From: Rhizobium leguminosarum | GTDB lineage: Bacteria > Pseudomonadota > Alphaproteobacteria > Rhizobiales > Rhizobiaceae | Direction: 5' to 3' | Length of the DNA: 64,000 nucleotides | Assembly: GCF_002953715.1 (NCBI RefSeq) | Contig: NZ_CP025012.1 | Coordinates: forward strand, 3,410,001 to 3,474,000 | Part shown: positions 50,510 through 59,585 of the stretch, one piece after another | Layout: each line of letters opens with the position of its first letter | Position numbering within the stretch: position 1 is the first letter of the stretch | The notes under the pieces: model-generated | Databases searched by the model: none | What the model saw: only the letters and a program-made list of their open reading frames with translations | What the model was told of the DNA's origin: nothing | Translations under genes and position numbers: made by a program

Positions 50510-51511
50510 CTAACCGCCGAATGACTTCCGATAGGCATTGGGGCTCGTCCCCAGTCGCCTGCGGAAGTGATGCCGCATCGTCGCCAGTGTTCCAAAGCCG
50601 CTGGCTGCGGCGATGTCATCGAGCGAAACAGCAAGTTCCTTTTCCAGCAGATCGCGGGCGTGCCGCAGCCGCTCTTTCAGCAGCCATTCGCCGACGCTGA
50701 GGCCCGTCGTCGCTTCGAAGCGCCGCTGGAAGGTGCGCATGCTCATACCCGCTCTTTTCGCGAGCAGGCTGATCGGCTGGTCCTCGGAAAGGCTTTCGCG
50801 CATCCATTCGATCAGCGGCCCCAAGCGGATGCCCTCGCGTTCCTCGGGAACCGGCGCGTGAATGAACTGCGCCTGTCCGCCTTCGCGGTGCGGCGGCACG
50901 ACGAGGCGTCTTGCCACGCTGTTTGCGGCTTCCGAACCGAAATCGCCGCGCACCACATGCAGGCAGAGATCGATGCCGGCCGCACTGCCCGCCGCCGTCA
51001 GCAGGCTGCCTTCGTCCATGTAGAGAACGTCGGCATCGAGTGTGATGTCGGGATAACGTGCAGCGATCGAGGCGACATAGCGCCAATGTGTCGTCGCCCT
51101 GCGGTTGGCAAGCAGCCCCGATCCGGCAAGAACGGCAACGCCGGAGCAGAGCGACATGATACGCGCGCCGCGCTGATGCGCAGCCTTGAGTGCTGCGGCG
51201 AGCGGTGCCGGCACCGGCGCATCGATTGCCCGCCAGCCGGGCACGACGATCAGGTCCGCCTCATCGAGCACCTCCAGCCCCTTGTCGACCGCGACCGTCA
51301 GCCCTCCCGCAGCGCGAAGCGGTCCCGGCTCGATCCCGCAGACCGAGAAGCGATACCAGCCCTCACCCATCTCCGGGCGCGGCAGGCCGAAGACCTCGTA
51401 GGCGATGCCGAATTCGAAGGTGCAGAGCCCGTCATAGGCAAGCGTTGCGACCAGCGGTCCTTTCGTCTGCTGCGGCGATGAGTTTGGCATGATCTTTACG
51501 CTGTCAGTCAT
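50510..51511 (-). CDS. ftrA: GlxA/FtrA-type AraC-family transcriptional regulator
   Basis: 333 residues: a DJ-1/PfpI-like N-terminal domain (VATLAYDGLCTFEFGIAYEVFGLPRP, then ARIMSLCSGVAVLAGSGLL with the nucleophile-elbow Cys) and a C-terminal AraC double helix-turn-helix (SLLAKRAGMSMRTFQRRFEATTGLS and SLDDIAAASGFGTLATMRHHFRRRLGTSPNAYRK). The DJ-1-like domain probably senses a small molecule. The divergent rhodanese gene, 70 bases away, is the likely target. I use the ATG at 51511; an earlier TTG at 51520 is possible. Confidence 0.85.
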   Translation of the reverse strand: MTDSVKIMPNSSPQQTKGPLVATLAYDGLCTFEFGIAYEVFGLPRPEMGEGWYRFSVCGIEPGPLRAAGGLTVAVDKGLEVLDEADLIVVPGWRAIDAPVPAPLAAALKAAHQRGARIMSLCSGVAVLAGSGLLANRRATTHWRYVASIAARYPDITLDADVLYMDEGSLLTAAGSAAGIDLCLHVVRGDFGSEAANSVARRLVVPPHREGGQAQFIHAPVPEEREGIRLGPLIEWMRESLSEDQPISLLAKRAGMSMRTFQRRFEATTGLSVGEWLLKERLRHARDLLEKELAVSLDDIAAASGFGTLATMRHHFRRRLGTSPNAYRKSFGG

Positions 51512-51581
51512 GATGGCCAATTTCGCAAAGCTTTAGCATCGGCGATACCAGTCGGCAATTCGAACCGAAAAGGAAATCGCA

Positions 51582-51992
51582 ATGCCAAGCCCTGTCGCAG
51601 AAATCCCCGCCGCCGCCGCTGATATCGCCGCTGCCCATTATGCAGCCAAGCTTGCCTTCGAGACCGATTGCTCCGATGTTCATGCCGCCTTTGCGTCGGG
51701 CAAGGTCGATTTCGTTCTGCTCGACGCGCGCTCGCCGACGCTCTTTGCACAGTCCCACCTTCCCGGTGCCCTCAACCTGCCACACGGCAAGATGACCGCG
51801 CATCGCATGTCGGCCTGGCCCACCGACACGCTTTTCGTAGTCTATTGCGCCGGCCCGCATTGCAACGGCGCTGATAGGGCCGCGCTTCGCCTCTCCCGCC
51901 TCGGCCTGTCGGTGAAACTGATGATCGGCGGCATGACCGGCTGGGCCGATGAAGGCTTCGCCTTCGAAGAGGGCGTTCCCACGGCGGCCTGA
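51582..51992 (+). CDS. Rhodanese-domain protein
   Basis: 136 residues, one rhodanese domain: VDFVLLDARSPTLFAQSHLPGALNLPHGK, and the active-site cysteine in VVYCAGPHCNGAD near residue 94. The six-residue loop is the size of sulfur-transferring rhodaneses. The C-terminal GGMTGWADEGFAFEEG is typical. It may transfer sulfane sulfur or detoxify cyanide; substrate unknown. Divergent from the FtrA-like regulator, which probably controls it. Confidence 0.85.
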   Translation: MPSPVAEIPAAAADIAAAHYAAKLAFETDCSDVHAAFASGKVDFVLLDARSPTLFAQSHLPGALNLPHGKMTAHRMSAWPTDTLFVVYCAGPHCNGADRAALRLSRLGLSVKLMIGGMTGWADEGFAFEEGVPTAA

Positions 51993-52010
51993 TCAACCTC
52001 CCTTCTCCGT

Positions 52011-52075
52011 CTACAGCGCCGCGTGTCCTCTTAGACGCGCTGCGCTGTAGCAGTTTGAATTGCTGCATGATTTTT
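52011..52075. repeat. RIME-like repeat, copy 2, partial
   Basis: CTACAGCGCCGCGTGTCCTC...AGACGCGCTGCGCTGTAG, then CAGTTTGAATTGCTGCATGATTTT. Same family as the left part of the copy at 11551. CTACAGCGC/GCGCTGTAG form a stem. It lies between convergent genes, but unlike other copies it does not touch a stop codon. Confidence 0.7.
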
Positions 52076-52105
52076 GGCAGCAGGGAGAAGGGAAAAGCGC
52101 GACCG

Positions 52106-53128
52106 TCAGAACTCGACGACCACCTTGCCGAAAGGCCCGCGATAGAGATGATCGAGCGCCTCGGGGAATTCGTCGAAGGCGTAACGCTTGTCGATCACGG
52201 GCTTCAACCCGGTCTGGTCGATTGCCCGCACCAGATCTTCCAGCGCACGGCGATGGCCGACGGATATGCCCTGCACGACAGGCGCCTTGAGCAACAGCGG
52301 GCCGGCCGGTCCGGAAACCTCGAACCCCTCGAACACGCCGATCACGGAAATGCGGCCATTGATCGCCACCGCCTTCAGCGCCTGGCCGAGATGCGGGCCG
52401 CCGACGATCTCGAGCACGTGATCGGCGCCATAGCCGCCGGTCAACTGATAGAGTTGCTCAACCCAGTCGCCCTCATGGCGGTTGATCGCATGATCGGCGC
52501 CGAGAGCAACGGCGCGTTCGAGCTTCTCGGCGCTGCCTGATGTGATGAAGACCTCCGCGCCATGCGCCTTGGCGATCTGCAGACCGAAGAGCGCCACACC
52601 GCCGGTGCCTTGCACAAGAACCTTGTCGCCGGCCTTCAGACCGCCGCGTTCGATCAGCGCGAACCAGGCAGTCAGCCCGGCGCAGGGTAAGGTGCTCGCC
52701 TGCGCTGCGTCGAGCGTGTCAGGTGCACGCGAATACCATTCTGCGGAAAGCACGGTGTATTGCGAGAGGACGCCGGGATAGAAGCCGCCGCGCGTCTTGT
52801 AAGGTGGCGTGCGCGCATCGCCTAACCCGCGTCCGTCGATCCAGTCGGGCGAAAACGTCGAGATGACACGATCGCCCGGCTTGAAACGGCTGACCTCGGA
52901 TCCGACTGCCTCGACTACCCCCGCCATATCGGAAGCAGGCACGAAGGGAAATTGCAGCGGCAACCCCATGCCGCTCTCCAGCACCAGCCGGTCGCGGAAA
53001 TTGAGCGAGACGGCTTCCGTCCGGACCAGAATCCTGTTTCCCGAAACCGGTTCGAGCCTCCGCTCGCCGATCGTCAGCTGGCGCTCCGGTCCAACCGCGT
53101 CGATCTGCCATTGCCGTGTTGTCTGCAT
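52106..53128 (-). CDS. Zinc-type alcohol dehydrogenase family, NAD(P)-dependent oxidoreductase
   Basis: The 340-residue medium-chain dehydrogenase has the GroES-like N-terminal domain (ILVRTEAVSLNFRDRLVLESGMGLPLQFPFVPASDMAGVVEAVG), nucleotide site (VLVQGTGGVALFGLQIAKAHGAEVF) and C-terminal GPFGKVVVEF. The usual catalytic zinc ligand Cys after the VSLN motif is replaced (FRDRL), and no Cys cluster for structural zinc is seen, so it may be a zinc-independent, quinone-oxidoreductase-like member. AGGAG precedes the ATG at 53128. Divergent from a LysR gene, 102 bases away, its probable regulator. Confidence 0.85.
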   Translation of the reverse strand: MQTTRQWQIDAVGPERQLTIGERRLEPVSGNRILVRTEAVSLNFRDRLVLESGMGLPLQFPFVPASDMAGVVEAVGSEVSRFKPGDRVISTFSPDWIDGRGLGDARTPPYKTRGGFYPGVLSQYTVLSAEWYSRAPDTLDAAQASTLPCAGLTAWFALIERGGLKAGDKVLVQGTGGVALFGLQIAKAHGAEVFITSGSAEKLERAVALGADHAINRHEGDWVEQLYQLTGGYGADHVLEIVGGPHLGQALKAVAINGRISVIGVFEGFEVSGPAGPLLLKAPVVQGISVGHRRALEDLVRAIDQTGLKPVIDKRYAFDEFPEALDHLYRGPFGKVVVEF

Positions 53129-53230
53129 TGTCTTGCTCCTTGTCCATTGCAGGGAGCCGAAACCATATAGTTGAATATTTCGCACCAGTTGCGATATTAA
53201 TTCTCCAGAATGGTTCCAAAGAGGAAACAA

Positions 53231-54130
53231 ATGGAACAGCTGAAGGGTATCTCGATCTTTGTCGAAGCCGTCGAGGCAGGTGGCTTTTCGGCTGCTGCCG
53301 AGCGGCTCCATCTCACGCGTTCGGCGGTCGGCAAGACCATCGCACGGCTGGAACAGCGTCTCGGCGTGCGGCTTTTCAACCGTACGACGCGCATGCAGAG
53401 CCTTACCGAGGAAGGCCGCTTCTTCTACGAGCGCTGCCTGCGGGCGGTTGAGGAAATCCGTCTCGGGGAAGCCATGCTGGAATCCGGCCGGCGTGACGTG
53501 CGCGGCCGATTGCGCATCTCGATGCCCGTGCTTTTCGGCCGCCACTGCATCGCGCCGACCCTCGCACGCCTGCTCGATGAACATCCGAACCTCGAACTCG
53601 ACCTTTCCTTCAACGACCGTATCGTTGACCTGCTCGAGGACGGATTCGATCTTGTCATCCGCAACGGACCGCTGAAGGACAATCCGGATCTGATGGCCCG
53701 GGCGATCGCCCGCCAGCGCATGACCGTCTGCGCATCGCCCGCCTATCTGGAAAAACATGGCGCGCCGCAGACAGTGTTCGATATTCCCCAGCATGAAGGC
53801 ATCGTCTACAGACGGGGCGATGATGACAAGGGTTGGATCTTTCCGACTGCAGCCGATCCCGGGCGGCGGCTGGCGCCAAAGGCGCGACTGCGGCTCGACG
53901 ACCTCGCTTCGATTTCCGATGCGGCCGTCACCGGGCGCGGTCTTGCCTGGCTGCCCTGCTGGCTGGTCCGCAAGGAGGTGCTGGCAGGCCGGCTCATTCA
54001 GGTGTTGAAGCACGAACCGGCCAATGTCTTTGATGCCCATGCCGTTTGGCTGCGCTCACCGGTCATGCTGCCGAAGGTGCGGCTCGCGATCGATACGCTC
54101 GCCGCGGGACTGCCGGCAATGATGGGCTGA
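53231..54130 (+). CDS. LysR-family transcriptional regulator
   Basis: 299 residues: winged helix-turn-helix at about residues 1-60 (QLKGISIFVEAVEAGGFSAAAERLHLTRSAVGKTIARLEQRLGVRLFNRTTR), then the substrate-binding domain (GRLRISMPVLFGRHCIAPTLARLLDEHPNLELDLSFNDRIVDLLEDGFDLVIR). AGAGGAAACAA precedes the ATG at 53231; an earlier ATG at 53210 adds 7 residues. The divergent dehydrogenase is the likely target. Effector unknown. Confidence 0.88.
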   Translation: MEQLKGISIFVEAVEAGGFSAAAERLHLTRSAVGKTIARLEQRLGVRLFNRTTRMQSLTEEGRFFYERCLRAVEEIRLGEAMLESGRRDVRGRLRISMPVLFGRHCIAPTLARLLDEHPNLELDLSFNDRIVDLLEDGFDLVIRNGPLKDNPDLMARAIARQRMTVCASPAYLEKHGAPQTVFDIPQHEGIVYRRGDDDKGWIFPTAADPGRRLAPKARLRLDDLASISDAAVTGRGLAWLPCWLVRKEVLAGRLIQVLKHEPANVFDAHAVWLRSPVMLPKVRLAIDTLAAGLPAMMG

Positions 54131-54271
54131 AGCGCTCGCCGCGTATCTGCGAGCGACGAGAAACCTATGTTATTCCTAGGCGTTTCTCTGGAAATAACGC
54201 GATGCCGCAGTATATCCGCTAGTTCGTCGTCCTTTTTGGGCGGCCGCCATATCACTCGGAAAAACCTCAGC

Positions 54272-54808
54272 ATGTCACTTCGCAGCGCCCTCCGCGCACA
54301 AACTGCAGATTGCCACGCCGCGGTCGACACCCTCTTCGGCAGTTTCAACCTCTCACGCATCCAGGATTATAAGGCCTTCTTGCGCGCGCATGCGCGGGTC
54401 GTACCGGCCATCGAACATGCGCTTGAGAATGGAGGAATCGGCCGTCTGCTGCCAGACTGGCCGGAACGAAGGCGCGCGCACCTGCTGGCTGCTGACATAA
54501 GGGAACTCGATGATCGATTGCCCGTACCGCTTCCGCGACCGGCATTGCGCTGCGAAGCAGCCGTCTGGGGTGCCGCCTATGTCCTTGAAGGCTCCAAGCT
54601 CGGCGGCGCGCTGCTCGCCAAGGCCGTGCCTGACCACTTGCCCCGCAGCTATCTGAGCCCGCAAGGTCCGAAGGGCGCCATTCGGCTTTTCATGGATCGA
54701 CTTGACGCGAGCAAGGTGGACGATCCCAGTGCGGCTGTCGCCGCAGCCCGCGATGTCTTCGATCTCTTCCTCAAAGCGGGGCAGGTCGAACTGGAAGCCG
54801 TCCCATGA
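54272..54808 (+). CDS. bphO: Biliverdin-producing haem oxygenase, BphO type
   Basis: 178 residues with the haem-oxygenase pattern: SLRSALRAQTADCHAAVDTLF with the proximal His near 15, and AAVWGAAYVLEGSKLGGALLAK near residue 95-115. It opens haem to biliverdin, the chromophore of the phytochrome encoded next; the two genes overlap by four bases (ATGA). The ATG at 54272 gives the normal length. Confidence 0.88.
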   Translation: MSLRSALRAQTADCHAAVDTLFGSFNLSRIQDYKAFLRAHARVVPAIEHALENGGIGRLLPDWPERRRAHLLAADIRELDDRLPVPLPRPALRCEAAVWGAAYVLEGSKLGGALLAKAVPDHLPRSYLSPQGPKGAIRLFMDRLDASKVDDPSAAVAAARDVFDLFLKAGQVELEAVP

Positions 54809-57372
54809 GCGGCACGCACGAACCCGTCGATCTCACCAATTGCGACCGTGAGCCGATCCACCAGCTCGGCTCGGTCCAGCCCTTCGGCTTTCTGTTGGCG
54901 GTATCCTCGGACTGGATTGTCATGCGCGCCTCCGCAAATCTGGCGGAGTTTCTTGGAGTGACAGAGGCCAACGCGATCGGCCGTCCCGTTCTCTCTCTGA
55001 TCACCCCCGAAGCACTCCACACAATCCGCAACAAGCTCACCACGCTGCGCGGTTCCGACGTCGTCGAGCGTATTTTCGGCATTGCTCTGACGTCCGATCA
55101 AAACAGGTTCGACCTTGCCGTGCATCTGAACGAAGGTCAGGTCACCATCGAAGGCGAGCGCTGCCAGGAAGACAGACACGACGCCGCGTCACTCTCCATG
55201 CGCAGCATGATGTCCCGCCTCGATCACACGGAAACACTGGAGGCTTTCTTCCGCGAGGGGGCAAGACAGGCGCGGGCGCTCACCGGTTTCGATCGGGTCA
55301 TGGTCTATCGTTTCGACGAAAGCGGTTCCGGCGAAGTCGTGGCGGAAGCCGCCCGGGCCGGTATCGGATCGTTCCTCGGGCTGCACTATCCGGCTTCCGA
55401 CATTCCGGTACAGGCGCGCGCGCTTTATCTGCGCAACCTGTTCCGCATCATTGCCGATGTCGACGCCGTCCCCGTCCCGATCCTGCCGCCGCTCGACGAG
55501 CACGGTCAGCCGCTCGACCTCTCCATGTCGGTCTTGCGTTCGGTCTCGCCGATCCATATCGAATATCTGAAAAACATGGGCGTTGGTGCCTCGCTTTCCA
55601 TATCGATCGTCGTCGACGGCAAGCTCTGGGGCCTGTTTGCCTGCCATCATTACGGCCCGCGTCTGCCTTCGGCCCAAAGCCGCTCCACCGCCGAACTCTT
55701 CGGTCAGATGTTTGCTTCGCGCCTTGAAAGCCGTGAACGGCGACTGGCTCTCGACTACGAGACCAAGGCACGCCGCATCGCCGACCGGCTTCTCACCTCC
55801 GTTGCAGACAATGCGAGCCTGCTCGACGATCCGGCCTGGCTGATCGAGGCGCTCGCCGACGCCATTCCTGCCGACGGGATCGGCGTCTGGATCAACGGCC
55901 GGCTGGCACTTGCCGGCATCGGGCCGGATGAGAGAGATTTCGCAGCCCTCGTCCGCCACCTCAACCGCAACGCCGCCGGCCGCATCTATGCCGTGGACAG
56001 GCTCGCGGAAACCTATCCGGATCTTGAGGTCGACGATGCGGTGGCAGGCATGCTCGCCATCCCGATCTCGCGTTCGCCGCGCGATTATGTCGTGCTTTTC
56101 CGTCAGGAATTGGTGCGCACTGTTCGCTGGGGCGGCGATCCGCACAAGCCGGTGGAATACGGTCCGAATGGCCCGCGGTTGACGCCGCGCAAGAGTTTCG
56201 AAGCCTGGTCGGAACTGGTGCGCGGCCGCTCGCTGCCCTTCACGGAAGCCGAGCGCCGTGTCGCCGAAACGATCCGCGTCACATTGATCGAGGTGGTGTT
56301 GCGCCTCACCGACGAGGTCAGCATGGCGCGCCAGACGGCAAACGAGCGCCAGGAACTGCTGATCGCCGAGCTGAACCACCGCGTCCGCAACATATTGAGC
56401 CTCATCACCGGTATCATCCGGCAGTCGCAGGCGACGTCGGTCGGCCTTGGCGACTACATGCGCCAGCTCGAGGGTCGCATCCAGTCGCTTGCCCGCGCCC
56501 ATGACCAGATCACCCGCGATCACTGGGCGCCCGCTTCGCTCCGGCAATTGCTGCTGGCAGAGACCGCCGCCTATCTCGGGAAAAATGCGCAACGCATCCA
56601 GATGGGCGGCGAGGATGTACTGCTGGAACCGCACGCCTTTTCCACCGCCGCCCTTGTCTTCCATGAGCTGATGACCAACAGCGCCAAATATGGCAGCCTT
56701 TCCGGCACCGGCAGCGGCACGGTCCAACTTGGCTGGCACCGCGACGACGAGGGCAATCTGCGCATTGGCTGGCGCGAAAAAGATGGTCCGCCCGTTGTCG
56801 AACCCACACGTCATGGCTTCGGTTCGACCATCATCCGCCGCTCGATCCCCTATGACCTCGGCGGCAAGGCGGAGGTCCGCTACGTCAAGGACGGGCTCGA
56901 AGCGGATTTCTGCATTCCGGCACGACATGTCGTCGACCCGACGAGCGAACGGTCAAATCCGGCTTCGGTCGGAGCGACCGGAGGCAAGACGATTCCCGAC
57001 GATCCGCCGCTCTCCGGCCTGAACGTGCTGCTGGTGGAAAACAATCTGATCATCGCCATGGATGGAGAGGACATCCTGCGCCGCCTGGGCGCCGACGTAG
57101 CAACGGCACCAAGCGTCACTGAGGCGATGGAAATTCTGGCCGGCCAGTCCTTCGATCTGGCGCTTCTCGATGTCAATCTTGGCGATGAGACGAGTTTTGG
57201 GATTGCCGACCGGCTGGCAGCTGATGGCGTGCCCTTCGTTTTTGCCACGGGGTATGGGGAAGGCATCGCCCAGGCAAACAGCCACTCCGACGCGCCCGTG
57301 TTGCAGAAACCTTATACGATGGAAGGCGTGACGGATATTCTTGCCCGGGTGCGGCTCCCGAGGAAAGGGTAA
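54805..57372 (+). CDS. bphP: Bacteriophytochrome with HWE kinase and receiver domains
   Basis: 855-residue red/far-red light receptor. Domains in order: PAS (2-110) with the biliverdin-binding Cys13 (LTNCDREPIHQLGSVQPFGF), GAF (about 130-300; PASDIP motif, HIEYLKNMGVGASLSISI), PHY (about 310-490), an HWE kinase (ELNHRVRNILSLITGIIRQ, His near 527; ATPase VFHELMTNSAKYGSL) and a C-terminal receiver (Asp in LALLDVNLGDE near 791; Lys in VLQKPYTME). No membrane helix, so cytoplasmic. Coupled to bphO. HWE kinases are the class that signal to PhyR, so light input into the stress response is possible, but not shown. Confidence 0.93.
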   Translation: MSGTHEPVDLTNCDREPIHQLGSVQPFGFLLAVSSDWIVMRASANLAEFLGVTEANAIGRPVLSLITPEALHTIRNKLTTLRGSDVVERIFGIALTSDQNRFDLAVHLNEGQVTIEGERCQEDRHDAASLSMRSMMSRLDHTETLEAFFREGARQARALTGFDRVMVYRFDESGSGEVVAEAARAGIGSFLGLHYPASDIPVQARALYLRNLFRIIADVDAVPVPILPPLDEHGQPLDLSMSVLRSVSPIHIEYLKNMGVGASLSISIVVDGKLWGLFACHHYGPRLPSAQSRSTAELFGQMFASRLESRERRLALDYETKARRIADRLLTSVADNASLLDDPAWLIEALADAIPADGIGVWINGRLALAGIGPDERDFAALVRHLNRNAAGRIYAVDRLAETYPDLEVDDAVAGMLAIPISRSPRDYVVLFRQELVRTVRWGGDPHKPVEYGPNGPRLTPRKSFEAWSELVRGRSLPFTEAERRVAETIRVTLIEVVLRLTDEVSMARQTANERQELLIAELNHRVRNILSLITGIIRQSQATSVGLGDYMRQLEGRIQSLARAHDQITRDHWAPASLRQLLLAETAAYLGKNAQRIQMGGEDVLLEPHAFSTAALVFHELMTNSAKYGSLSGTGSGTVQLGWHRDDEGNLRIGWREKDGPPVVEPTRHGFGSTIIRRSIPYDLGGKAEVRYVKDGLEADFCIPARHVVDPTSERSNPASVGATGGKTIPDDPPLSGLNVLLVENNLIIAMDGEDILRRLGADVATAPSVTEAMEILAGQSFDLALLDVNLGDETSFGIADRLAADGVPFVFATGYGEGIAQANSHSDAPVLQKPYTMEGVTDILARVRLPRKG

Positions 57373-57377
57373 AACCC

Positions 57378-58055
57378 TCACCCCCCAAGGGGATCCGGTC
57401 GCAGCCCGCCGATGAAGAGCTGTTCCAGAAACCGCGCCGCATCCTCGAAGCGCCCTTCGCCCGAATGTTCCTGCCCCAGCACGGCACGCACCTGAACGTC
57501 GAAATCCGCGTAGTGCTGCGTCGTCGACCAGATGGAGAAGATCAGATGGTAGGGATCGCATTTGACGATCTTGCCTGATTTCGCCCAGGCGCGGATGACC
57601 TCCGCCTTCTCGTCGACCAGCTCCTTCAGCGGCCCCTTCAACTCGTCCTCGATATGCGGCGCACCCTGCAGCACCTCGTTGGCGAAAAGCCGGCTCTCGC
57701 GGGGGAAATCGCGGGCCATCTCCAGCTTGCGGCGGATGTAGCTGCGGATTTCCGTCTCCGGATTGCCTTCGGCGTCGAAGGCGCGCAGCGGCTCCAGCCA
57801 GGTGTAGAGCACCCGGTCGATCAGCGCCCGGTGCATCGCTTCCTTGGTGCGGAAATAATAGAGCAGGTTGGGTTTCGACATGCCGGCCACTTCGGCAATC
57901 TGGTCGATGGTCGAGCCGCGGAAGCCGCTTGCCGAAAACACATCGAGCGCAGCTTCCAGGATCTGCTCTTCCTTCTCTTCCTGGATTCGCGTCCGCCTCA
58001 GGGTTTTCGCTGCTCTCGGTATGGTCACAGGCTGTCGTTTCCCCTTGAAATTCAA
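57378..58055 (-). CDS. rutR: TetR-family regulator of pyrimidine catabolism, RutR-like
   Basis: 225 residues: basic N-terminal arm (KTLRRTRIQEEKEEQILEAALDVF), HTH (GFRGSTIDQIAEVAGMSKPNLLYYFRTK) and the RutR-type ligand domain (YTWLEPLRAFDAEGNPETEIRSYIRRKLEMARDFPRESRLFANEVLQGAP; SIWSTTQHYADFDVQV). E. coli RutR senses uracil and thymine. Its place between the phytochrome and the pyrimidine operon, and a good RutR-like box in the divergent region, support the call. Convergent to bphP with 5 bases between stops. Confidence 0.85.
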   Translation of the reverse strand: MNFKGKRQPVTIPRAAKTLRRTRIQEEKEEQILEAALDVFSASGFRGSTIDQIAEVAGMSKPNLLYYFRTKEAMHRALIDRVLYTWLEPLRAFDAEGNPETEIRSYIRRKLEMARDFPRESRLFANEVLQGAPHIEDELKGPLKELVDEKAEVIRAWAKSGKIVKCDPYHLIFSIWSTTQHYADFDVQVRAVLGQEHSGEGRFEDAARFLEQLFIGGLRPDPLGG

Positions 58056-58173
58056 CTTCTTCGCTCAAGTTTGGATTGGGGACGACCCTCGCCGCTTCCT
58101 TGAGCAACTGCCCGCATTTTTATCGGCGATTTTCGTGATTTTCGTCTTGAGCCCGGCGGTGGAAGTTGTAATG

Positions 58174-58189
58174 TTTACCAATCGGTCAA
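58174..58189. promoter_or_regulatory. RutR-like operator
   Basis: TTTACCAATCGGTCAA matches the E. coli RutR consensus TTGACCANNTGGTCAA at 12 of 14 defined positions. It lies in the 276-base divergent region between rutR and the hydrolase gene, 142 bases before the latter. Confidence 0.6.
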
Positions 58190-58331
58190 ATTATCCGTCA
58201 GATGTAAAACAAAGGCAACTGGCGATTTTCCGGCGCTCGACAAAACCAATAAGGGGGCGCAGGAAAGGACCACGGGAACAGGCGGGCATGCCCCTTTGCA
58301 TGACTGCCGCAAACAGGTGAGGGCATAAAGA

Positions 58332-59585
58332 ATGGTGGCAGCACCAGGCGAGAACATGCGCGTCAATGGCGACCGTCTCTGGGACAGTCTCATGGACATG
58401 GCGAAGATCGGCCCCGGCATAGCAGGCGGCAACAATCGCCAGACGCTGACGGATGCCGATGCGCAGGGCCGCAGCCTTTTCAAAAAATGGTGCGACGATG
58501 CCGGTTTGACCATGGGTGTCGACCGCATGGGCACGATGTTCGCCACCCGCCCCGGCACCGATCCCGATGCCTTGCCCGTCTATGTCGGCTCGCATCTCGA
58601 CACCCAGCCGACCGGCGGCAAATATGACGGTGTGCTCGGCGTGCTCGCAGCCCTCGAAGTCGTGCGCACCATGAACGATCTCGGGATCAAGACCAAACAT
58701 CCGATCGTCGTTACCAATTGGACGAATGAGGAAGGCGCCCGTTTTGCCCCTGCCATGCTGGCGTCAGGCGTCTTCGCCGGCGTGCACAGCCTGGACTTTG
58801 CCTACAATCGCAGGGACCCCGAGGGCAATTTGTTCGGCGACGAATTGAAGCGTATCGGCTGGGTCGGCGACGAAGAGGTCGGCGCCCGCAAGATGCACGC
58901 CTATTTCGAATATCACATCGAGCAGGGACCGATCCTCGAAGCCGAGGAAAAGCAGATCGGCGTCGTCACCCATTGCCAGGGCCTCTGGTGGCTGGAATTC
59001 ACGCTGACCGGCAAGGAAGCCCATACCGGTTCGACGCCGATGAACCTGCGCGTCAATGCCGGTCTCGCCATGGCCCGCATCCTGGAAATGGTCCAGGGCG
59101 TGGCGATGGGCGAACAGCCGGGCGCCGTCGGCGGCGTCGGACAGGTGTTTTTCTCGCCGAACTCCCGCAACGTGCTGCCCGGCAAGGTGGTCTTCACCGT
59201 CGACATCCGCTCGCCCGACAAGGAGAAGCTTGATCGCATGCGGGCAAAGATCGAGGCGAAGGCGCCCGAGATCACCGATGCACTCGGCGTCGGCTGTTCC
59301 ATCGAGGCGATCGGCCACTTCGAGCCGATCACCTTCGATCCGAAACTGGTCACGTCGGTGCGCGAGGCTGCCGAGCGGCTCGGCTACAGCCACATGAACA
59401 TCATCTCCGGCGCCGGCCACGACGCCTGCTGGGCCGCCAAGGTCGCACCTGCAACGATGGTCATGTGCCCCTGCGTCGGCGGGCTCTCGCATAACGAGGC
59501 GGAAGAGATCTCCAAGGAATGGGCGATGGCGGGAGCCGATGTGCTGTTCCATGCGGTGGTCGAGACGGCGGAGATCGTGGTGTGA
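58332..59585 (+). CDS. hyuC: Zn-dependent N-carbamoyl amino acid hydrolase / beta-ureidopropionase
   Basis: 417-residue M20-type amidohydrolase: metal motifs VGSHLDTQPTGGKYDG, TNEEGARFAP, HIEQGPILE and the C-terminal GAGHDACW and SHNEAEE; dimerisation domain with GKEAHTGSTPM. It hydrolyses N-carbamoyl-beta-alanine to beta-alanine, CO2 and ammonia, the last step of reductive pyrimidine breakdown. Members often accept other N-carbamoyl amino acids, and allantoate amidohydrolase is a relative. ATG 58332 is used; 58356 is possible. It overlaps the next start by one base. Confidence 0.88.
   Translation: MVAAPGENMRVNGDRLWDSLMDMAKIGPGIAGGNNRQTLTDADAQGRSLFKKWCDDAGLTMGVDRMGTMFATRPGTDPDALPVYVGSHLDTQPTGGKYDGVLGVLAALEVVRTMNDLGIKTKHPIVVTNWTNEEGARFAPAMLASGVFAGVHSLDFAYNRRDPEGNLFGDELKRIGWVGDEEVGARKMHAYFEYHIEQGPILEAEEKQIGVVTHCQGLWWLEFTLTGKEAHTGSTPMNLRVNAGLAMARILEMVQGVAMGEQPGAVGGVGQVFFSPNSRNVLPGKVVFTVDIRSPDKEKLDRMRAKIEAKAPEITDALGVGCSIEAIGHFEPITFDPKLVTSVREAAERLGYSHMNIISGAGHDACWAAKVAPATMVMCPCVGGLSHNEAEEISKEWAMAGADVLFHAVVETAEIVV

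Noticed and set aside
55189..56928. 579-codon open frame on the minus strand
   Set aside because: It lies wholly antisense to bphP, whose phytochrome domains are certain; its composition (Arg/Gly/Asp-rich, no motifs) is typical of shadows in GC-rich genes.
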